From Nipponacmea schrenckii (lineage: Eukaryota; Mollusca; Gastropoda; Lottiidae): 64,000 bases of DNA. The position numbers were made by a program, and so were the translations under genes. The notes under the pieces were generated by a model, which ran no database searches, was not told the DNA's origin, and saw only the letters and a list, made by a program, of their open reading frames with translations. This document shows, piece after piece, positions 22,001-34,100 of this stretch. How positions within the stretch are numbered: position 1 is the stretch's first letter; the number at the start of each line of letters is the position of its first letter. The stretch lies in assembly GCA_030562195.1 (NCBI GenBank), contig CM060199.1, positions 27,734,338 to 27,798,337 on the forward strand, read 5' to 3'.

Positions 22001-23279
22001 CTATATGTTTCAGATAAATCCTTGCATTTTAGTCGGATCTAAATAAATGCTTGGAATAGAAAATAATAAAATAATAAATCATATAACCCAAGTCAATAGA
22101 AGATTATGTCCATGTACAATATATAGGAAAAAAATTGTATAATGCATAATTAAATAATGGAGAAAGGACCACAATAACTTACGCTTCTAACTCTTGTTTC
22201 ATTTTAACAAATTCTTCCCGTGTCATTGTCCCCTCTCCTTCACCAAGTCTTTGAAGTTTCTCTCTTGAAGCATCAAAATCTGGCTTTGGAGGAGCAGGAG
22301 GGATCTAAAAAAATTCAATATACAGATTTTAAGGTTCACTTTAATCAACAACCTTCCTTATTTCTAGTTTATTATTTCTACCAGAAAAACATTTTGTGCT
22401 ATTAAAATAAAAGTATGAAATCAAATCAAGCCTATATTAGGTAGCATACATACAATAATACCGGCATATTCTTCGTTTTCAACATATCTATCATGTAACC
22501 AAATAAATTCTTCATGTTGCCTCACTACTGAGAATTCAGCCTGTTTAAATCTTTGCAACAAAGTAGTCTATAATAAAAAAAATTAAAACAAATAAACATT
22601 TGATTGAATATCAAATATTCCTTATTTAATATTTTTGACCTTTAGGCCTAGAGTTTCAGATCTATGAAATCTTGAAAGTATGCTACGGTACTTACTTTAG
22701 TATGCACTGTAAATTTAACCTTATCTCGTTCACTAAGAGCATCTGATATATCTACAACCAGTGATGTATCTGTCAGGTCAACTGTATCTGAACGACTCTG
22801 CAATTTATAATATCTAAATTTAGGCTTATTGATATAAATGAAATATGATATGACTCATAATAAGTTGAGTTTAGAGATAGCCAGTGACTCAAGTTAAATT
22901 TAATCTAAAGCAACATTTCACTGCTGTTTCTAAAATACCACCTATCATGTAGATGATATGTTGACTAAGATACCTGTTAAATAAATTTAAAGTTCATGCC
23001 TCATGGACTATTTACAAAACTTACAGTTTTGTCGACTTGTGCTATACTATTAATACTAATAAAACAATACAGTGTCTGTAACTGAGTAAAATAAATATGA
23101 AATAATTACCTTAACATTGTCCTCAGCTAAGAGGTCAGGACTGTCATCGATTCCGTCCTAAAAACAAAATTTTAAACTGTCATTGAGTAAGTGCTAAATA
23201 CTATATCATTAATTGGCGGTCACACATCTATAGAAAACAAAAATGAATGAAAATAAGAAAAGAAACCACCCACCATCAT
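19052..23279 (-). CDS. SNX6: Sorting nexin 6-type retromer-linked PX-BAR protein (14 exons, 406 residues)
   Basis: Exons, 5' to 3': 23279-23274 (only two Met codons), 23157-23110, 22797-22696, 22567-22454, 22304-22183, 21915-21792, 21566-21471, 21286-21181, 20938-20863, 20664-20625, 20305-20123, 19834-19771, 19601-19516, 19105-19052. The sum is exactly 407 codons; human SNX6 is also 406 residues. PX domain about 30-172 ([32 protein letters not shown]). Amphipathic segment 173-204. BAR domain about 205-406 ([36 protein letters not shown]). The family (SNX5/6/32) dimerises with SNX1/2 to tubulate endosomes and recycle receptors to the Golgi or surface. No missing segments. An E-box lies just upstream of the start and a duplicated splice acceptor precedes exon 11. 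Confidence 0.95.
20294..20378. repeat. 42-bp tandem duplication over the exon 11 acceptor of SNX6
   Basis: Two near-identical 42-bp copies (20294-20335 and 20336-20378). Each carries, on the minus strand, CACTGTAG and the first 12 coding bases of exon 11. The upstream copy would read KLEGCI and stop, so the copy nearer the exon is the functional acceptor. Confidence 0.85.
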
Positions 23280-23644
23280 GGCTGCAGATGATCACGTGAT
23301 GCAATTAAATTCATATCAAATAGTTTCGTATTTCAATTTGAGTGCAAGGTAATATCAGTGCCTTTATAGGCTCTGGTAATATAAACAAATGCAAAAATTT
23401 GTAAAGAATATCCTCCGAAATAAGAAATCTCATTCATATTTCCAAACATATAAAATAGTTTTCGAAATATTTTCGTATCTTCATTGATAATCAAGATAAT
23501 CCGATCTATTCGTATTCGTATGATTAAGCTGCATTACTTATAATGCATTACTTACTGATAGAATCGTAAGACTCATCTCCTGTTTATATAGCAATGATTT
23601 CGTTCCATTATATAAGTATACGATTGCATCAAAATGCCATGATA
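23280..23644 (-). promoter_or_regulatory. SNX6 promoter region
   Basis: The 365 bp between the SNX6 start codon and the adjacent retrotransposon. The palindrome ATCACGTGAT (23291-23300) lies 11 bp 5' of the start codon. The rest is AT-rich. No clear TATA box is seen. Confidence 0.5.
23292..23299. promoter_or_regulatory. TCACGTGA E-box (TFE/MITF type) at SNX6 5' end
   Basis: Perfect palindromic TCACGTGA, the core bound by MITF/TFEB/USF family bHLH-zip factors, 12 bp upstream of the SNX6 ATG. Functional binding is inference. Confidence 0.5.
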
Positions 23645-23651
23645 AGCAACA

Positions 23652-25850
23652 ATGGAACATGTACCATCTCTTGCTCTTTCAGATCATTATCCAACCTTCG
23701 TTACTTGGAGAAAAAGGGGTATTAAGATCCCCAAATCAAAACATGTTATTATCTCTTATCGATCATTTAAGAATTTCATTCCCGAACTATTTATACAAGA
23801 CCTATCGCAAGCCCCTTTTCATAATGTCTATTCTACTAATGATATGAATGAAGCTCTTGATATCTGGTATAAAACTATTAACCCAATAATCAATAAGCAT
23901 GCTCCCTTTAGAATTAGACGTGTCCAAAACTTAGAAAGACCACCCTGGCTTAACAATGATATATTAAAAGCAATGTACTCTAGAGATTCTTATAAAAAGA
24001 AAGGAGATTTGGTAAATTATCGGATCTACCGTAACAAAGTTAAATCCATGATAAGAAAATCAAAATTCGATCATGTTAAGAAACTAGTGGAAGACAGTGC
24101 TAAATCCAAAGAAATTTGGAATGCGGTTCATTTTGCGGCTGGTAAAACAAATCTAAAACCAACTATTCCTATAGACCCAGAAACTTTTAATTCATATTTT
24201 ACTACAATTGCTGAAACCTTACATAGACAATTTTTGGACTCGGACGAACAAGTTACTTGCAATCTTGAGACAATAAAAGGTTATGTTAAAAACCAAATGT
24301 CTGATACAACCGAAAAGTTTGAAATTCCCTTCATTAGTGTATTTGAAATGCAAAAATATTTATCTAAACTAAATAGCAATAAATCTGTAGGTTTGGATCA
24401 ACTCAATCCAATATTCCTAAAAATTGGCTCAAAAATACTATCAGACTCATTAACCTATATTTTTAATCTCTGTATACAGCAAAATATCTTTCCAGATCGA
24501 CTTAAACTTGGCAAGGTTATCCCTTTCCACAAAAGTGGTTCGACCTACGAAGAAAATAATTATAGGCCGATAACAATTTTATCCTCATTTTCAAAAATTT
24601 GGGAAAAACATATCTCTATCAACCTTGCTTGAAAGAAACAATTTGTTATATTTTAAACAATCAGGATTTAGAAATAAAAGATCATGTTTAACCACCTTAA
24701 CTAACATTACAGACTTCCTCTATAACGAAATAAATGATTCTAAAATTTCTGGCATGGTTTTCCTTGATTTTCGGAAAGCTTTTGATCTTGTCGATCACAA
24801 TTTACTGTTAAAAAAATGTGAAATGTACAAATTTTCCAAGAATACATTATCCTTTTTTGAATCTTACTTAAATCATAGACTTCAGTGTACAGTGGTTAAT
24901 GGAAATAGGTCGCGATTTCTTGAAAATCGTCACGGAGTTCTCCAAGGATCGATACTTGGACCAATATTATTCAACATTTCATTAATGATCTTCCTTTAAT
25001 TCTTCAATCTAAAAGTGACCTTTTTGCAGATGATACTACCATTTAAACCTCTGATAGAAATCTAACATCATTACAAACCAAAATTCAAAAAGACATCAAC
25101 AATGTTATAAAATGGTGCAATAATAACAAAATGATAATCAATGAGCAAAAAACCAAGGTTATGATGATTACTACACCCCAAAATCGATCTAATATAATCG
25201 ATAACTTACATATAGTTGTTAAAAGAACTAACTTAGAAATTGTTTCAAGTTTTAAACTACTTGGAGTTGTACTAAATGAAAACCTCAAATGGAATGAACA
25301 TGCATTAAAAGTTTATAAATGTCTCAATTCTAAACTCTTCCAACTAAGAAAACTAAAAAATTTCCTTCCTTTAAAGTACAGGATTTTATTTTACAAGGCG
25401 CATATACAACCACATCTGGACTACTGTTCCCCAATTTGGGATAAACTCGATCAAAAATCTTTCAAATTACTAAAACGTCAGCAAAACTATATTCTAAAAA
25501 TAACACTAGGAGTTGAGCATACATTAGATTTACCAGAACATTTAAAAACCCATAAAATTTTATCGCTTGAAAAACGCCATTTATTTAACAAGTATATATA
25601 CCTTTATAAAATTTTAAATAATGATTGTCCAGCCCATTTCAAATCTCTATTTTCTTACTATGATAATAACTATACCAAATTAACTACGAAATTAATGTTA
25701 CCACGCCCACGTATTGCCCTTATAAAAAATAGCCTTAGGTATAATGGAGTGGAACAATGGAATTCACTTCCTAATAATATAAAAAATGGTATAAACCTAT
25801 CTAAATTTAAAAATGAAATTTATCAATATATAGTTAATATAGCTAGTTAA
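23652..25850 (+). pseudogene. Reverse transcriptase pseudogene of the retrotransposon
   Basis: Three open segments remain: 23652-24632 (326 residues; end of endonuclease plus fingers region), 24625-24999 (124 residues; RT palm motifs) and 25131-25850 (239 residues; thumb and C-terminal part). They lie in different frames, with an extra in-frame stop near 25045. Codon use is AT-rich like the surroundings. Divergence is modest, so inactivation is not ancient. Confidence 0.85.
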
Positions 25851-25929
25851 AGCTGTATTTTCTTGTTAAATTAACTCTTCTATGTGTATTATATGTTTTT
25901 TTTCTTTTTTTACATATTTTCAAGTGCTA

Positions 25930-26090
25930 CTTGGGCACGCACGCCTTAACAGTTAGAAATCGAAATAGAATTGGCTAATGCTTCTGTTCTGTCAAGATTT
26001 CCCCATTGCACACTGCATGGCGTTGCCCGTCTTCATTGGCCATGGGTGCTGAAAAGTGGGAAGTAAAACTCCATTCACTTTATTTCATTC
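25930..26090 (+). mobile_element. SINE-related 3' segment
   Basis: Shares GTTAGAAATCG, CCATTGCA..ACTGCATGGCGTTG and the terminal AAAACTCCATTCA with 46515-46650, and the terminal part with the full SINE at 12467. It lacks the tRNA-like head. It may be the common 3' tail shared by the LINE and the SINE, or a nested insertion. Confidence 0.6.
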
Positions 26091-26339
26091 CATTTGACTC
26101 GTGCCAGAGCAAAAGGTGTAGGCATGTTTGTTTGTACATATTTTATTTTCATTGTTCGAATCAGTATAGTTATAAGTTTATATTGTTGTGTTGAATGATC
26201 AAATTTTAATTGGTATAAGGGATAGATGTATTGAGAGACAGGCTAACTAGCCTAATTTTATACCCTTTAATAAAGAATTTATTATTATTATTATTATTAT
26301 GTGATTTATGGCCGTAAATTGGTCTGATGTTACCTTAAC

Positions 26340-26470
26340 TCATAGGCGTACGGGAAGGGGGGAGCAGGGGGCGACCCCCCCCCCCCCCAAAATGTTCAGC
26401 TCGATCATATTCGGGCAAAATTCTCGACATATTCTGGCACTGAAAGTTCCCGAGTCTTTCTTTTAAATTT
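26340..26470. repeat. Possible transposon end with poly(C) run
   Basis: CATAGGCGTACGGGAAGGGG followed by a run of 14 C resembles the ends of invertebrate DNA transposons. No matching second end or target duplication was found. Confidence 0.3.
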
Positions 26471-26732
26471 CAGACATGTTGGAATAGAATTTAAGACCTA
26501 ACAATTTCTACTGATGTAGACTGTTGTAAAAAAGTTAAAAAAATTAATATAATATAGCCTTACATATTAAAGACTGAAGACACCTTTGACTAAGTGTAAT
26601 GAAAACCAATGAAAGCCAAACAATGAAAGCATCAGAAATTGTCAAAAACATATTTAATATCAACATAAAAGTTCCTAGGTAAATGGAACTTAAGCATTTT
26701 AAAAGGGATCACCCGATTTTCCTTTTTTATAC

Positions 26733-28420
26733 GCCCACATATCCGTTGTTACGTCCGTCCACAATTGCTCGTAAACACTCTAGAGGGCACTATTCTTGAC
26801 AGATTTTAAGGTAACTTTGTGTTTGTGTTTGTAATCACTCAAGGATGAATCCTACTGAAAATCAGTGAAATCGAAAAATATTTAGAATAAGTTATTGCCC
26901 ATGTCCTTAAAAGCACAATTCTTAATGGAACTTGACATGAGTATTTGTTATCACCCAAGGATGAAAGCTAAAATTATCTCCCTTTTACAACCAACTTTTT
27001 GACAGCTGGCATCATGTGTAGGTATCAAATATAGACAAACTAAATGATCTTGAAAATCAAATAGTTTGAAATAACAAGCATATTTTACATGACAAGAAAA
27101 TGCTATTAAACACAAACCTGGTAAAACAAGGACTACTTTTCACAAATGACTTCAATAAAAAAAACTATAGATTACCTAAAAAACAACCTCACTACAACTT
27201 TGAATATTAAGCATCTCATACATACAATAAATAAACACTTAGGGACATCAGAAAGACACATACATATAAGGGTCAACAAAGAACACAATGTAATAGATAC
27301 TATTAACGATAATTTAAAACAACTATATGATAAGAATCTCAAGAGTATAAAATCACAAGATATATATTGTAAACTTATTGAATCAAAATACTGTGAGCCA
27401 ACGTCAATATCAAAATGGACCAATCAAGACAACATTGACTTCCACAAAAATGAATTCAACGACTTTTTTAAGCTTATTGATAAAGCAATAATAGACACCA
27501 GATTAACAGCCTTCCAATATAAAAATCTCCATAAAATAGTCTTTACAAACAAGTTTATTATGTAAATTAATACTAGCCTAGACCTCGCACTGTACCTTCT
27601 GTAGCTCAGATATCGAAACAGTTGACCACTTATTCATAAATTGTTATCACTCTCAGATTATTTGGGGGGATTTCCATCCTACAATCTAAAGGTATAAACA
27701 TAAAATTACTGCCACAATATAAACAGTTAGGGTGTTTAGACAATACTCTTTTTGAATCGGAGCATGAATTTCTTTTTGTTAACCACCTTATAATTCTGAC
27801 AAAATATTTCATATATAAAAACAAATGCGAAATTAAAATCCCCAACAAAATTATTTCAACACGTATCTAATCTCAAAAGCTAAAATAGAATTAGAAACCT
27901 TTAAATACAATACAATAGTACATATTGTTATAATATTGTATCATACCAGACTTATCCATTTATTAATATAGTACGCTTTAATTAAAATTTTATATAACTA
28001 TATGAATGCTATGTATTATATTTATTACTATGTACACATTGAATATTATATATGATCACATGTATGTTGTATATTATATTAGATCTATATTTAATAAAAA
28101 AAAAAAAAAAAAAGGATGAATGATATTGGAAGTCAGATAGATCGAAAAATATTTAGGATGATTTGTTGCCTTTGTTCTTGAAATGCTCGTAAACACTCTT
28201 CAATGTGCATTCCATGCCGGATTTGGATGAAACTTGGTGTGAGAGTGTTTTATATTATATATACTCAAGGATGCACACTATTGATAATCAGGGAAAATGA
28301 CAAATATTTAGTATGAGTTATTGCCCTTGTTCTTGAAAACACATTCAATTTTAGCTTGAAATGTTTGTTCAATTCAATGCTGATAGTGGGCGTATATTAC
28401 CTTGCCTGGCAAGCTATCTT
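26733..28420 (-). mobile_element. Tandem-repeat element (minus copy), split by an L1-like insertion
   Basis: Outer ends TATACGCCCACATAT (26733) and TTGCCTGGCAAGCTATC (28402-28418) are the reverse complements of the ends of the element at 61890-63130. Inside are about three copies of a unit near 160 bp with GAGTTATTGCCC and CTCAAGGATGAA motifs. The element is non-coding. Its middle unit is interrupted at 26966-28111. Confidence 0.65.
26957..28120 (+). mobile_element. 5'-truncated L1-like retrotransposon with target duplication and poly(A) tail
   Basis: AAGGATGAA at 26957-26965 and again at 28112-28120 flanks the insert (with A-tail ambiguity). The 3' end has AATAAA (28093-28098) and an A-run of about 19. 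An open frame (27146-27565, 139 residues) and shifted segments to about 27865 read as the C-terminal zinc-binding part of an L1/Tx1-type ORF2: a CxxC, then ETVDHLFINC and a following W, then a NHLIILTKYFIYK-like segment. Several frameshifts and stops make it inactive. Confidence 0.72.
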
Positions 28421-28558
28421 TACAGTAAGAAGGAAATGTAAGATACTCAAATGGGTAGTTTACCCTATATGAAAATTTTGCAGGTAATCTTTAGAATGTA
28501 AAAATTTCATTCATTGTCAATAACAGTATAATAGTGACCAACAAAACAGTGTGTATCA

Positions 28559-28640
28559 AAATGAATGGAGTTTTTACATCCTACCCATTGTTCTCCTCCA
28601 CCTAATGGGCTAGTGGGAAACGCTATGGGATGCTGAGAGG
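28559..28640 (-). mobile_element. SINE 3' fragment, minus orientation
   Basis: The reverse complement carries CTAGCCCATTAGGTGGAGGA and ends in AAAAACTCCATTCATTTT, matching the tail of the SINE at 12467-12776. The head is absent. Confidence 0.5.
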
Positions 28641-28769
28641 AATTTTCTTTACACATCAAATTTTTTTTCAATTTTTAAAAAAAAAAATCGTAAATCTCAA
28701 CATGACTAAGCATCTTATGCTTTAAATAGATCATATAAAATTTCAACACAGAAACTAAAATAGACCAAT

Positions 28770-29065
28770 GGTCGAGTCTATAGGTCATTTTTTGTTATCA
28801 CTTCCTGTGTCTATTTCAGTCTAATCCAGAAATTCTTATAGCTTTTAAAATATTGAGAAAATCGAATTGAATTTCAACTCAAATTTTGAGGAGGAAAATT
28901 GCTTGTATTGTGCCTTGGGCAAATACAGATGGGTGGGTAAGTGTTAATCACAACTCTATATATCTGATAGTTACAACCAGTTGACCTGACTGGGATCTGA
29001 AAATGGCATAACTTGGCCAATTTTAATTCTAGAGGTATGATTTTTGTTTTATCAATCTAGATTTT
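28770..29065 (+). repeat. Dispersed repeat, copy 1
   Basis: Shares TCTATTTCAGTC, TTTGAGGAGGAAAAT(T/C)GC and CATAACT(T/C)G(G/A)CCAATTTT with the two tandem copies at 49600-50210. It is non-coding and the class is unknown. Confidence 0.6.
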
Positions 29066-29126
29066 CAAATACGGCATCATCTATTGCACATGTATTTCAC
29101 ATTTTGAACCTATTCTAAGCTTTCAC

Positions 29127-29602
29127 TTTAAAGGGATAATAGGCGTTAGAATACACTCGTCCTACGGCTTATATTTGTGTTTCATATTGACTATTAGTTA
29201 AATAAGTATGCATCCCACACTTTACCAAATTTTAAAAAGCCACAATAAAAATATATTCGGAATTTTAAAAAAAAGTGAGCCAGCGACGATTCCATTCAGT
29301 TTGAGAATAAAAGCGTCTGGTAAATCAATGCTAAAACATCATTGTGGAATTCAACAGTAGGGGTCAAGGACGCGTGAAAACTCACATCTTAGAGTTACTT
29401 CCCTTTATATTTACACGATTTGAAAATCGCTTGATGGATGGCTCAAGCGTTTTATGATTAACTACTTTATTTTGGTGATTTATCGGATTTTAGAGGGATT
29501 TTGATGTATAGGTAAGTCCACTGTTGGATATATACTGTTATTGTCCAAATTTTAGTGAACTTAAATTTTTATGTATGTTCTAACGCCTATTAACCCTTTA
29601 AA
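29127..29602. mobile_element. 476-bp MITE with 25-bp terminal inverted repeats
   Basis: The left end TTTAAAGGGATAATAGGCG (continuing TTAGAA) and the right end are inverted copies with one mismatch in about 25 bp. Either TA, TTAA or TTTAAA could be the target duplication because it merges with the repeat. No coding potential. It lies 154 bp beyond the MRPL14 stop, just past that gene's likely poly(A) site. Confidence 0.8.
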
Positions 29603-29634
29603 TGATTTTATTAAGTCCAAAAATGTTATTTTCA

Positions 29635-29640
29635 TTTATT
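29635..29640 (-). promoter_or_regulatory. Likely poly(A) signal of MRPL14
   Basis: TTTATT on the plus strand is AATAAA on the minus strand, about 116 bp past the MRPL14 stop. Another AATAAA-like site cannot be excluded. Confidence 0.45.
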
Positions 29641-29755
29641 GTAATGCTGATGAAGTATATCTCAAAAACAAACAAATTAAGATATAATATGACACTTTAC
29701 TTTGCATTCTTACATACTAACACCACACACAATAAAATGTCTACTAAACATATAT

Positions 29756-30619
29756 TCAAACAAATTTGTCTGCTAAAGGCATAAACTTGGTAATGTCACC
29801 CTCCTTTTTTCGAAGAACTGATGGCAAGGGGACAGTTATTTTAGTACCTGTAGGAGTTCCATTTTCTTCAATGAGGACTATATTATTTGTGTCAAATCTC
29901 GGTATTTTAGGTTTTTGTTTTTGTTTCACACCGACAATGTAAGCTTTCTTTTTTTGTCCTTTGATTGCCACTAATACCTTGTCACCTATGGTACCAACTT
30001 CAGTTTTATTGTAAACATGTATTACACGGGCTGGTTGTCCTGATGCCATAGCTGCTCTACCCACACTACTATTGTCAACAACTCTCATTCTAGCCAATTT
30101 TCGTATTTCTTGTAAACATGATGTAGTGCTGAAATTGAAAAGACGTACATAACACAACTGGGTCATTCATTTCACTTAAATTGTTAATGGATTCATTGCT
30201 CTTTTCTCTGTCTTTACACAGGTCATAGAAATACTTTCATAATGAACTCAAAGAAGTAGGCCAATAATGTATAGTCTATTGATTTAACACAGATATTATT
30301 TATCATAACTTATTTTATCATTTAATATATATAATAAGGTAAAACAAAATACTGTAATCCTACATTCTGTTTAAGCTAAAGTATAAATGGAAACAATACA
30401 TTTTAAATGCAGCATGCATGTGTGGTTGTATTGTATTCAACTTTTCACATATAGGCTGATTGAGGGGAGGATCATAATGAGAGATGCCTCATTTTTGTCA
30501 AAAATTCTAAATGTACATCAAATTTATAAGTTGTTAACTAAAGCTTACCTGAAAAACCTAGTAGGCCTACTAACTGAATTAACTACTGAATGCATTGATT
30601 TGATTATGTTCATATTCAT
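29756..30619 (-). CDS. MRPL14: Mitochondrial ribosomal protein uL14m
   Basis: Two coding exons: 30619-30549 (donor TTCAG|GTAAGC) and 30128-29756 (acceptor TTTCAG). They total 148 codons, giving 147 residues (human 145). The N-terminal 24 residues are Ser/Arg-rich, a mitochondrial presequence ending RFFSTTS, as in the vertebrate protein. The mature part has the uL14 signature: RVVDNSSVG, VGDKVLVAIKGQKKKA-type segment, RFDTNNIVLIEENGTPTGT and the C-terminal LRKKEGDITKF. It binds 16S rRNA in the large mitoribosomal subunit at the subunit interface. The open frame extends upstream of 30128 into the intron, but splicing to the upstream exon restores the conserved junction. A second Met lies two codons in. 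A 5' UTR intron ends at 30638. Confidence 0.93.
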
Positions 30620-31140
30620 ATTGACTATCTCTCTATTTCTGAAAAAAGACATAAGACAAATAATACAGTAAGGTCTAGCTTTATTATACAACTTTAACAT
30701 TAAAAAAAGTTGTACATTAGTAGTACAAGATAAAATCTCGATTTTGTCTATTATAGGCCTATACATTTGAAATACTGAGCACTATAAGTCTTTATCATTT
30801 AATAAAGTAAAAGATTTCCAGTAGCTCTCGTATTTTACCGATTAAAAATTTTAATTAGGAATCAAAACAAATACATACCGGACAATAATGATATTAAAAG
30901 GTGAAACCAAAAACTTTAATAAACTCCTGTTATAAACGCCATTTTGTTTTCATTACCTACTTTGCAAATAAACCGCCAAAAAACAAAGTAATCCCCCTTT
31001 GATTGACTATGGTCTTCAGATAGTCCGAAACATTCCAAAATTCCGAAATTTAAGAACCCAAATAACAGCGATAGACGGTTTCTAACCCATTCCAGTCTAC
31101 TTGACATACAGTTGACAGAACATCTACTGAACTCCAATCA
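30620..31140 (-). promoter_or_regulatory. MRPL14 5' UTR and promoter region
   Basis: A TTTTCAG acceptor at 30639-30645 places a non-coding first exon upstream. The less AT-rich tract 30900-31130 is the best candidate for the first exon and promoter, and GTATGT near 30878 on the minus strand is a plausible donor. Inference from splice signals only. Confidence 0.4.
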
Positions 31141-34100
31141 CTGGCAGTTCAAAATATTTCTGTCATAACTTAATATTAAGAATGACATCGGTTCACTAGA
31201 AATACAAGGTCTTTTTTGGCATCTAAACATTAACACCAACACCTTTCATGTCAGAATGACTATAAATCTTGCCTGAAAAAAAGCGTAGTAAATAATCAAA
31301 TATTTAGACCTATGTTTCATTCAAGCTATGTTCATCAAACCCAATACAATCTACTTACGAATAGGCCTAGTACTATTTCAGAGTTGATTTTTCAATTCAT
31401 ACAAAATGATTGAGAATATGCGATTCTGAAAAAAATGTCGTTGGAGAAAGGTTATGATGATTTAACAATGTACTGAACTGCAAAATATATAACCATCTAA
31501 ATATTATCGCTCACACCTCATGGACCCAAGCTATGCGGAGTAGTTTAGTCAGTAATTTATATAATACTTAAGTGAAAACATTTCAGACTAATATGAACAA
31601 GCGCGCATGCAGTTATTTCCGACTGATTGATGTTAACATTATTGACGACGATAAAGGTATCTTTTTGTTTTTCTTAAAAAAACAAAAAACAAAAAAAACA
31701 AAAAAACAAACAAACTGCAGACGTCGAATTTTGATTCTGAAATGTTTTACTGAGATGAAATTGACCTAGTGTTCCTTTCTGCATATTCTCTAAGGTAGGC
31801 TACAGAAACACAGAGATTGACCATTAACAGAATGATAAGACAGTTAACTCCTTTCTATTTCATGCAATATTAATTATAGGCCGTATATCTACACAGCCTG
31901 GCAGCCTAATCCAGATACACAATTTCAATTTTCCCAACTTCTTTAACAAGGTAAAATACATGATATTTGCAAGTAAAGTTCAGGCTTCAATTATTGCCTG
32001 ACATTATGTATGCCTCTCATCTAAACCTTATTGTATTCCAGCGGTATTATCTGTTCTTTTACAACGAAAAGGAAATCATGCGGTGTTTTATGATTTATCA
32101 GTCGTGTGGAAATTTCCTATCCTTACCCCCCAGGACGAACAAGTATTGAGATATTGAGATAGTTCACACATATATTCACACATTTTTATACTTGAGGCAA
32201 ATGGGTGCGACGTTTTATAATGCCCTCATTTCGATGTTTTCGTCATCTCGTATAAATTTAAGGGATGTGATCCATCGTCCAGCGATACCTTACACTGAAC
32301 TATTTATTAAAGGGATACACAGTCGTCTAAATATTTGCTTTGACAGCAGCTAGTGAAATGGAAATTCTAACCACAACTGTTACGGCATTCGTAAATATCA
32401 TAATTATATCGAATTATTTTTAGCCTTTAAGGAAAATTACTCTTGAATGGATATGAAATTTTGTTCTGAAAAAGTATGATGTTCGTCAGTTATAACATGA
32501 CTAAAGAATAGAAACATGATACGATGTAACTATTGTTATTAAGTAATTATTGAAAAGTCCACTGATGTCTAAGGTCTTCAACTATATTCACAATACGAAC
32601 TTCATCCTATTCATTGACAGCATTAGCAATCTTTCTAGTATCACGGAAGTTTGTATATGGAGCGATTTGGTTGGACTTTATAACGTTAGCGAATACAGCC
32701 GATCAGAGTCCTTGCACGAAAGCATGTGAACGATAATGGTAACTGAAAGTCTTTCATTCACAGATGTAACTTACAATCAAATCACTGCACTCCGTGATAT
32801 TGCAGAAGAATAGACTAATATGAAGTTCGTCATCTCTCTTTATTGGGAAGAAAACGAAATGAAATTTTAAAAAGATTATACATATATTGTGTTCTAACAT
32901 TTCTATCTTTGGACATTAAAGTTAGATTCGCAGAACCAGATAAATAATAAGCATCTGAACAAAGGTATTCTATTCTTACGAATCCAATATATTGAGATAG
33001 GCCCACTATAATATTATATTTTAGTCAAATATGCTATATGTAGTCATATTTGAATTAAATTGGTTTATATCTGAATACAGTATAACAAAATTTGGGCTTG
33101 ATCAGTTTTATTATTTACCTGAGAAAACGGGTTTCATTGTCAAATGTTCAGTAATGGACACGTCGCTAAATTCCCAGTAGTCGTGTGATAACTCGTTAGC
33201 CCACAGCTTCACTAGCTCAAATTGCCAACACATGACGTGAAATCACATGGTATTTGTGTCGTCAAGTGAATTGGAGTAGACCTAAGTATATACTCCAAAA
33301 CTAGTTAACATGATGTAAAAAAACACTAATTATTTCACTATGTATTGTGAAGAAAAACATACAAACACTCCATAATATATACGATTCTACTATAGGCCCA
33401 AAACGTATGAAAATAGCTTGGAAAGAATTAGTTTTTCCAGATGGAATTGGTTAAACGAAACTGTTGATTTATATAGCATATTTGTAATCTTAACACCTCC
33501 TTTCTGGAAGTGGAACACATAACGTAACAGATTTTTCTAATGAACATTTTGAGCGTTGCCGTATCATTTTTTTTCTATATTGCTTAAACATGCTGAACTT
33601 ATTGCTTGCATGATACGCTACTCCTTGATTAGTGTTTTTATTTCTTTAAGATTTTGATGATCATTTTTTATGGTCAAAGGGTTATCCCACCTCCCGTTCT
33701 CATCCAATAAAATACACAGAATTCTATCAAGAATATTCCCATTGAGTCATGTTTTGGTTCTTAAAGAGCTCAACTGGGGGGGGGGGGGGTTATAGCCTTG
33801 TCATGATGGAAAATCCTTCGGAGGGCGACAGCATACACCAATATTTTCTAAAATTGTTAATGATATTATATACATTAAATAGCCGAAATAAAGATCTTGG
33901 GACCAGATTTTCCGGCATCTAGTGTATATATAAGCCACGCAATTCGTAATTATATCCATAGATTTATTTGTTTTTCTTCTAAAGTAATAAAGAATAAGCA
34001 TTATATTTTTTAGGTATTTTTTATTTCATTTGTTCAGTTTCAGATCACAGAATTTCTTTCGAGGGTACAGTTCATGTTTTTACTAAACAATCCCTTCATT

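Larger units (their letters stand above)
23645..26300 (+). mobile_element. 5'-truncated, broken non-LTR retrotransposon (CR1/L2/Jockey group)
   Basis: The coding part starts at the end of an endonuclease domain (LSDHYPTF near 23682) and continues into a reverse transcriptase. RT motifs are visible: FLDFRKAFDLVDH (about 24763), GVLQGSILGPILF (about 24935) and FADDT (about 25026). A conserved C-terminal segment (LGVVLNENLKWNEH) follows. Frame breaks occur near 24625 and 24978, and a stop lies just after FADDT, so it cannot make an intact protein. The 3' end has AATAAA (26269-26274) and an (ATT)n tail, the short-repeat tail typical of CR1/L2 elements rather than poly(A). A SINE-related segment (25930-26090) lies in its 3' region. 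The 5' junction is approximate. Confidence 0.85.

Noticed and set aside
30129..30166. N-terminal extension of MRPL14 in the same frame
   Set aside because: It is intron read-through. A TTTCAG acceptor at 30129-30134 and an upstream exon ending RFFS restore the conserved N-terminus.
31572..31769. 65-codon frame with a Lys/Gln-rich run
   Set aside because: Produced by an A/C low-complexity stretch.
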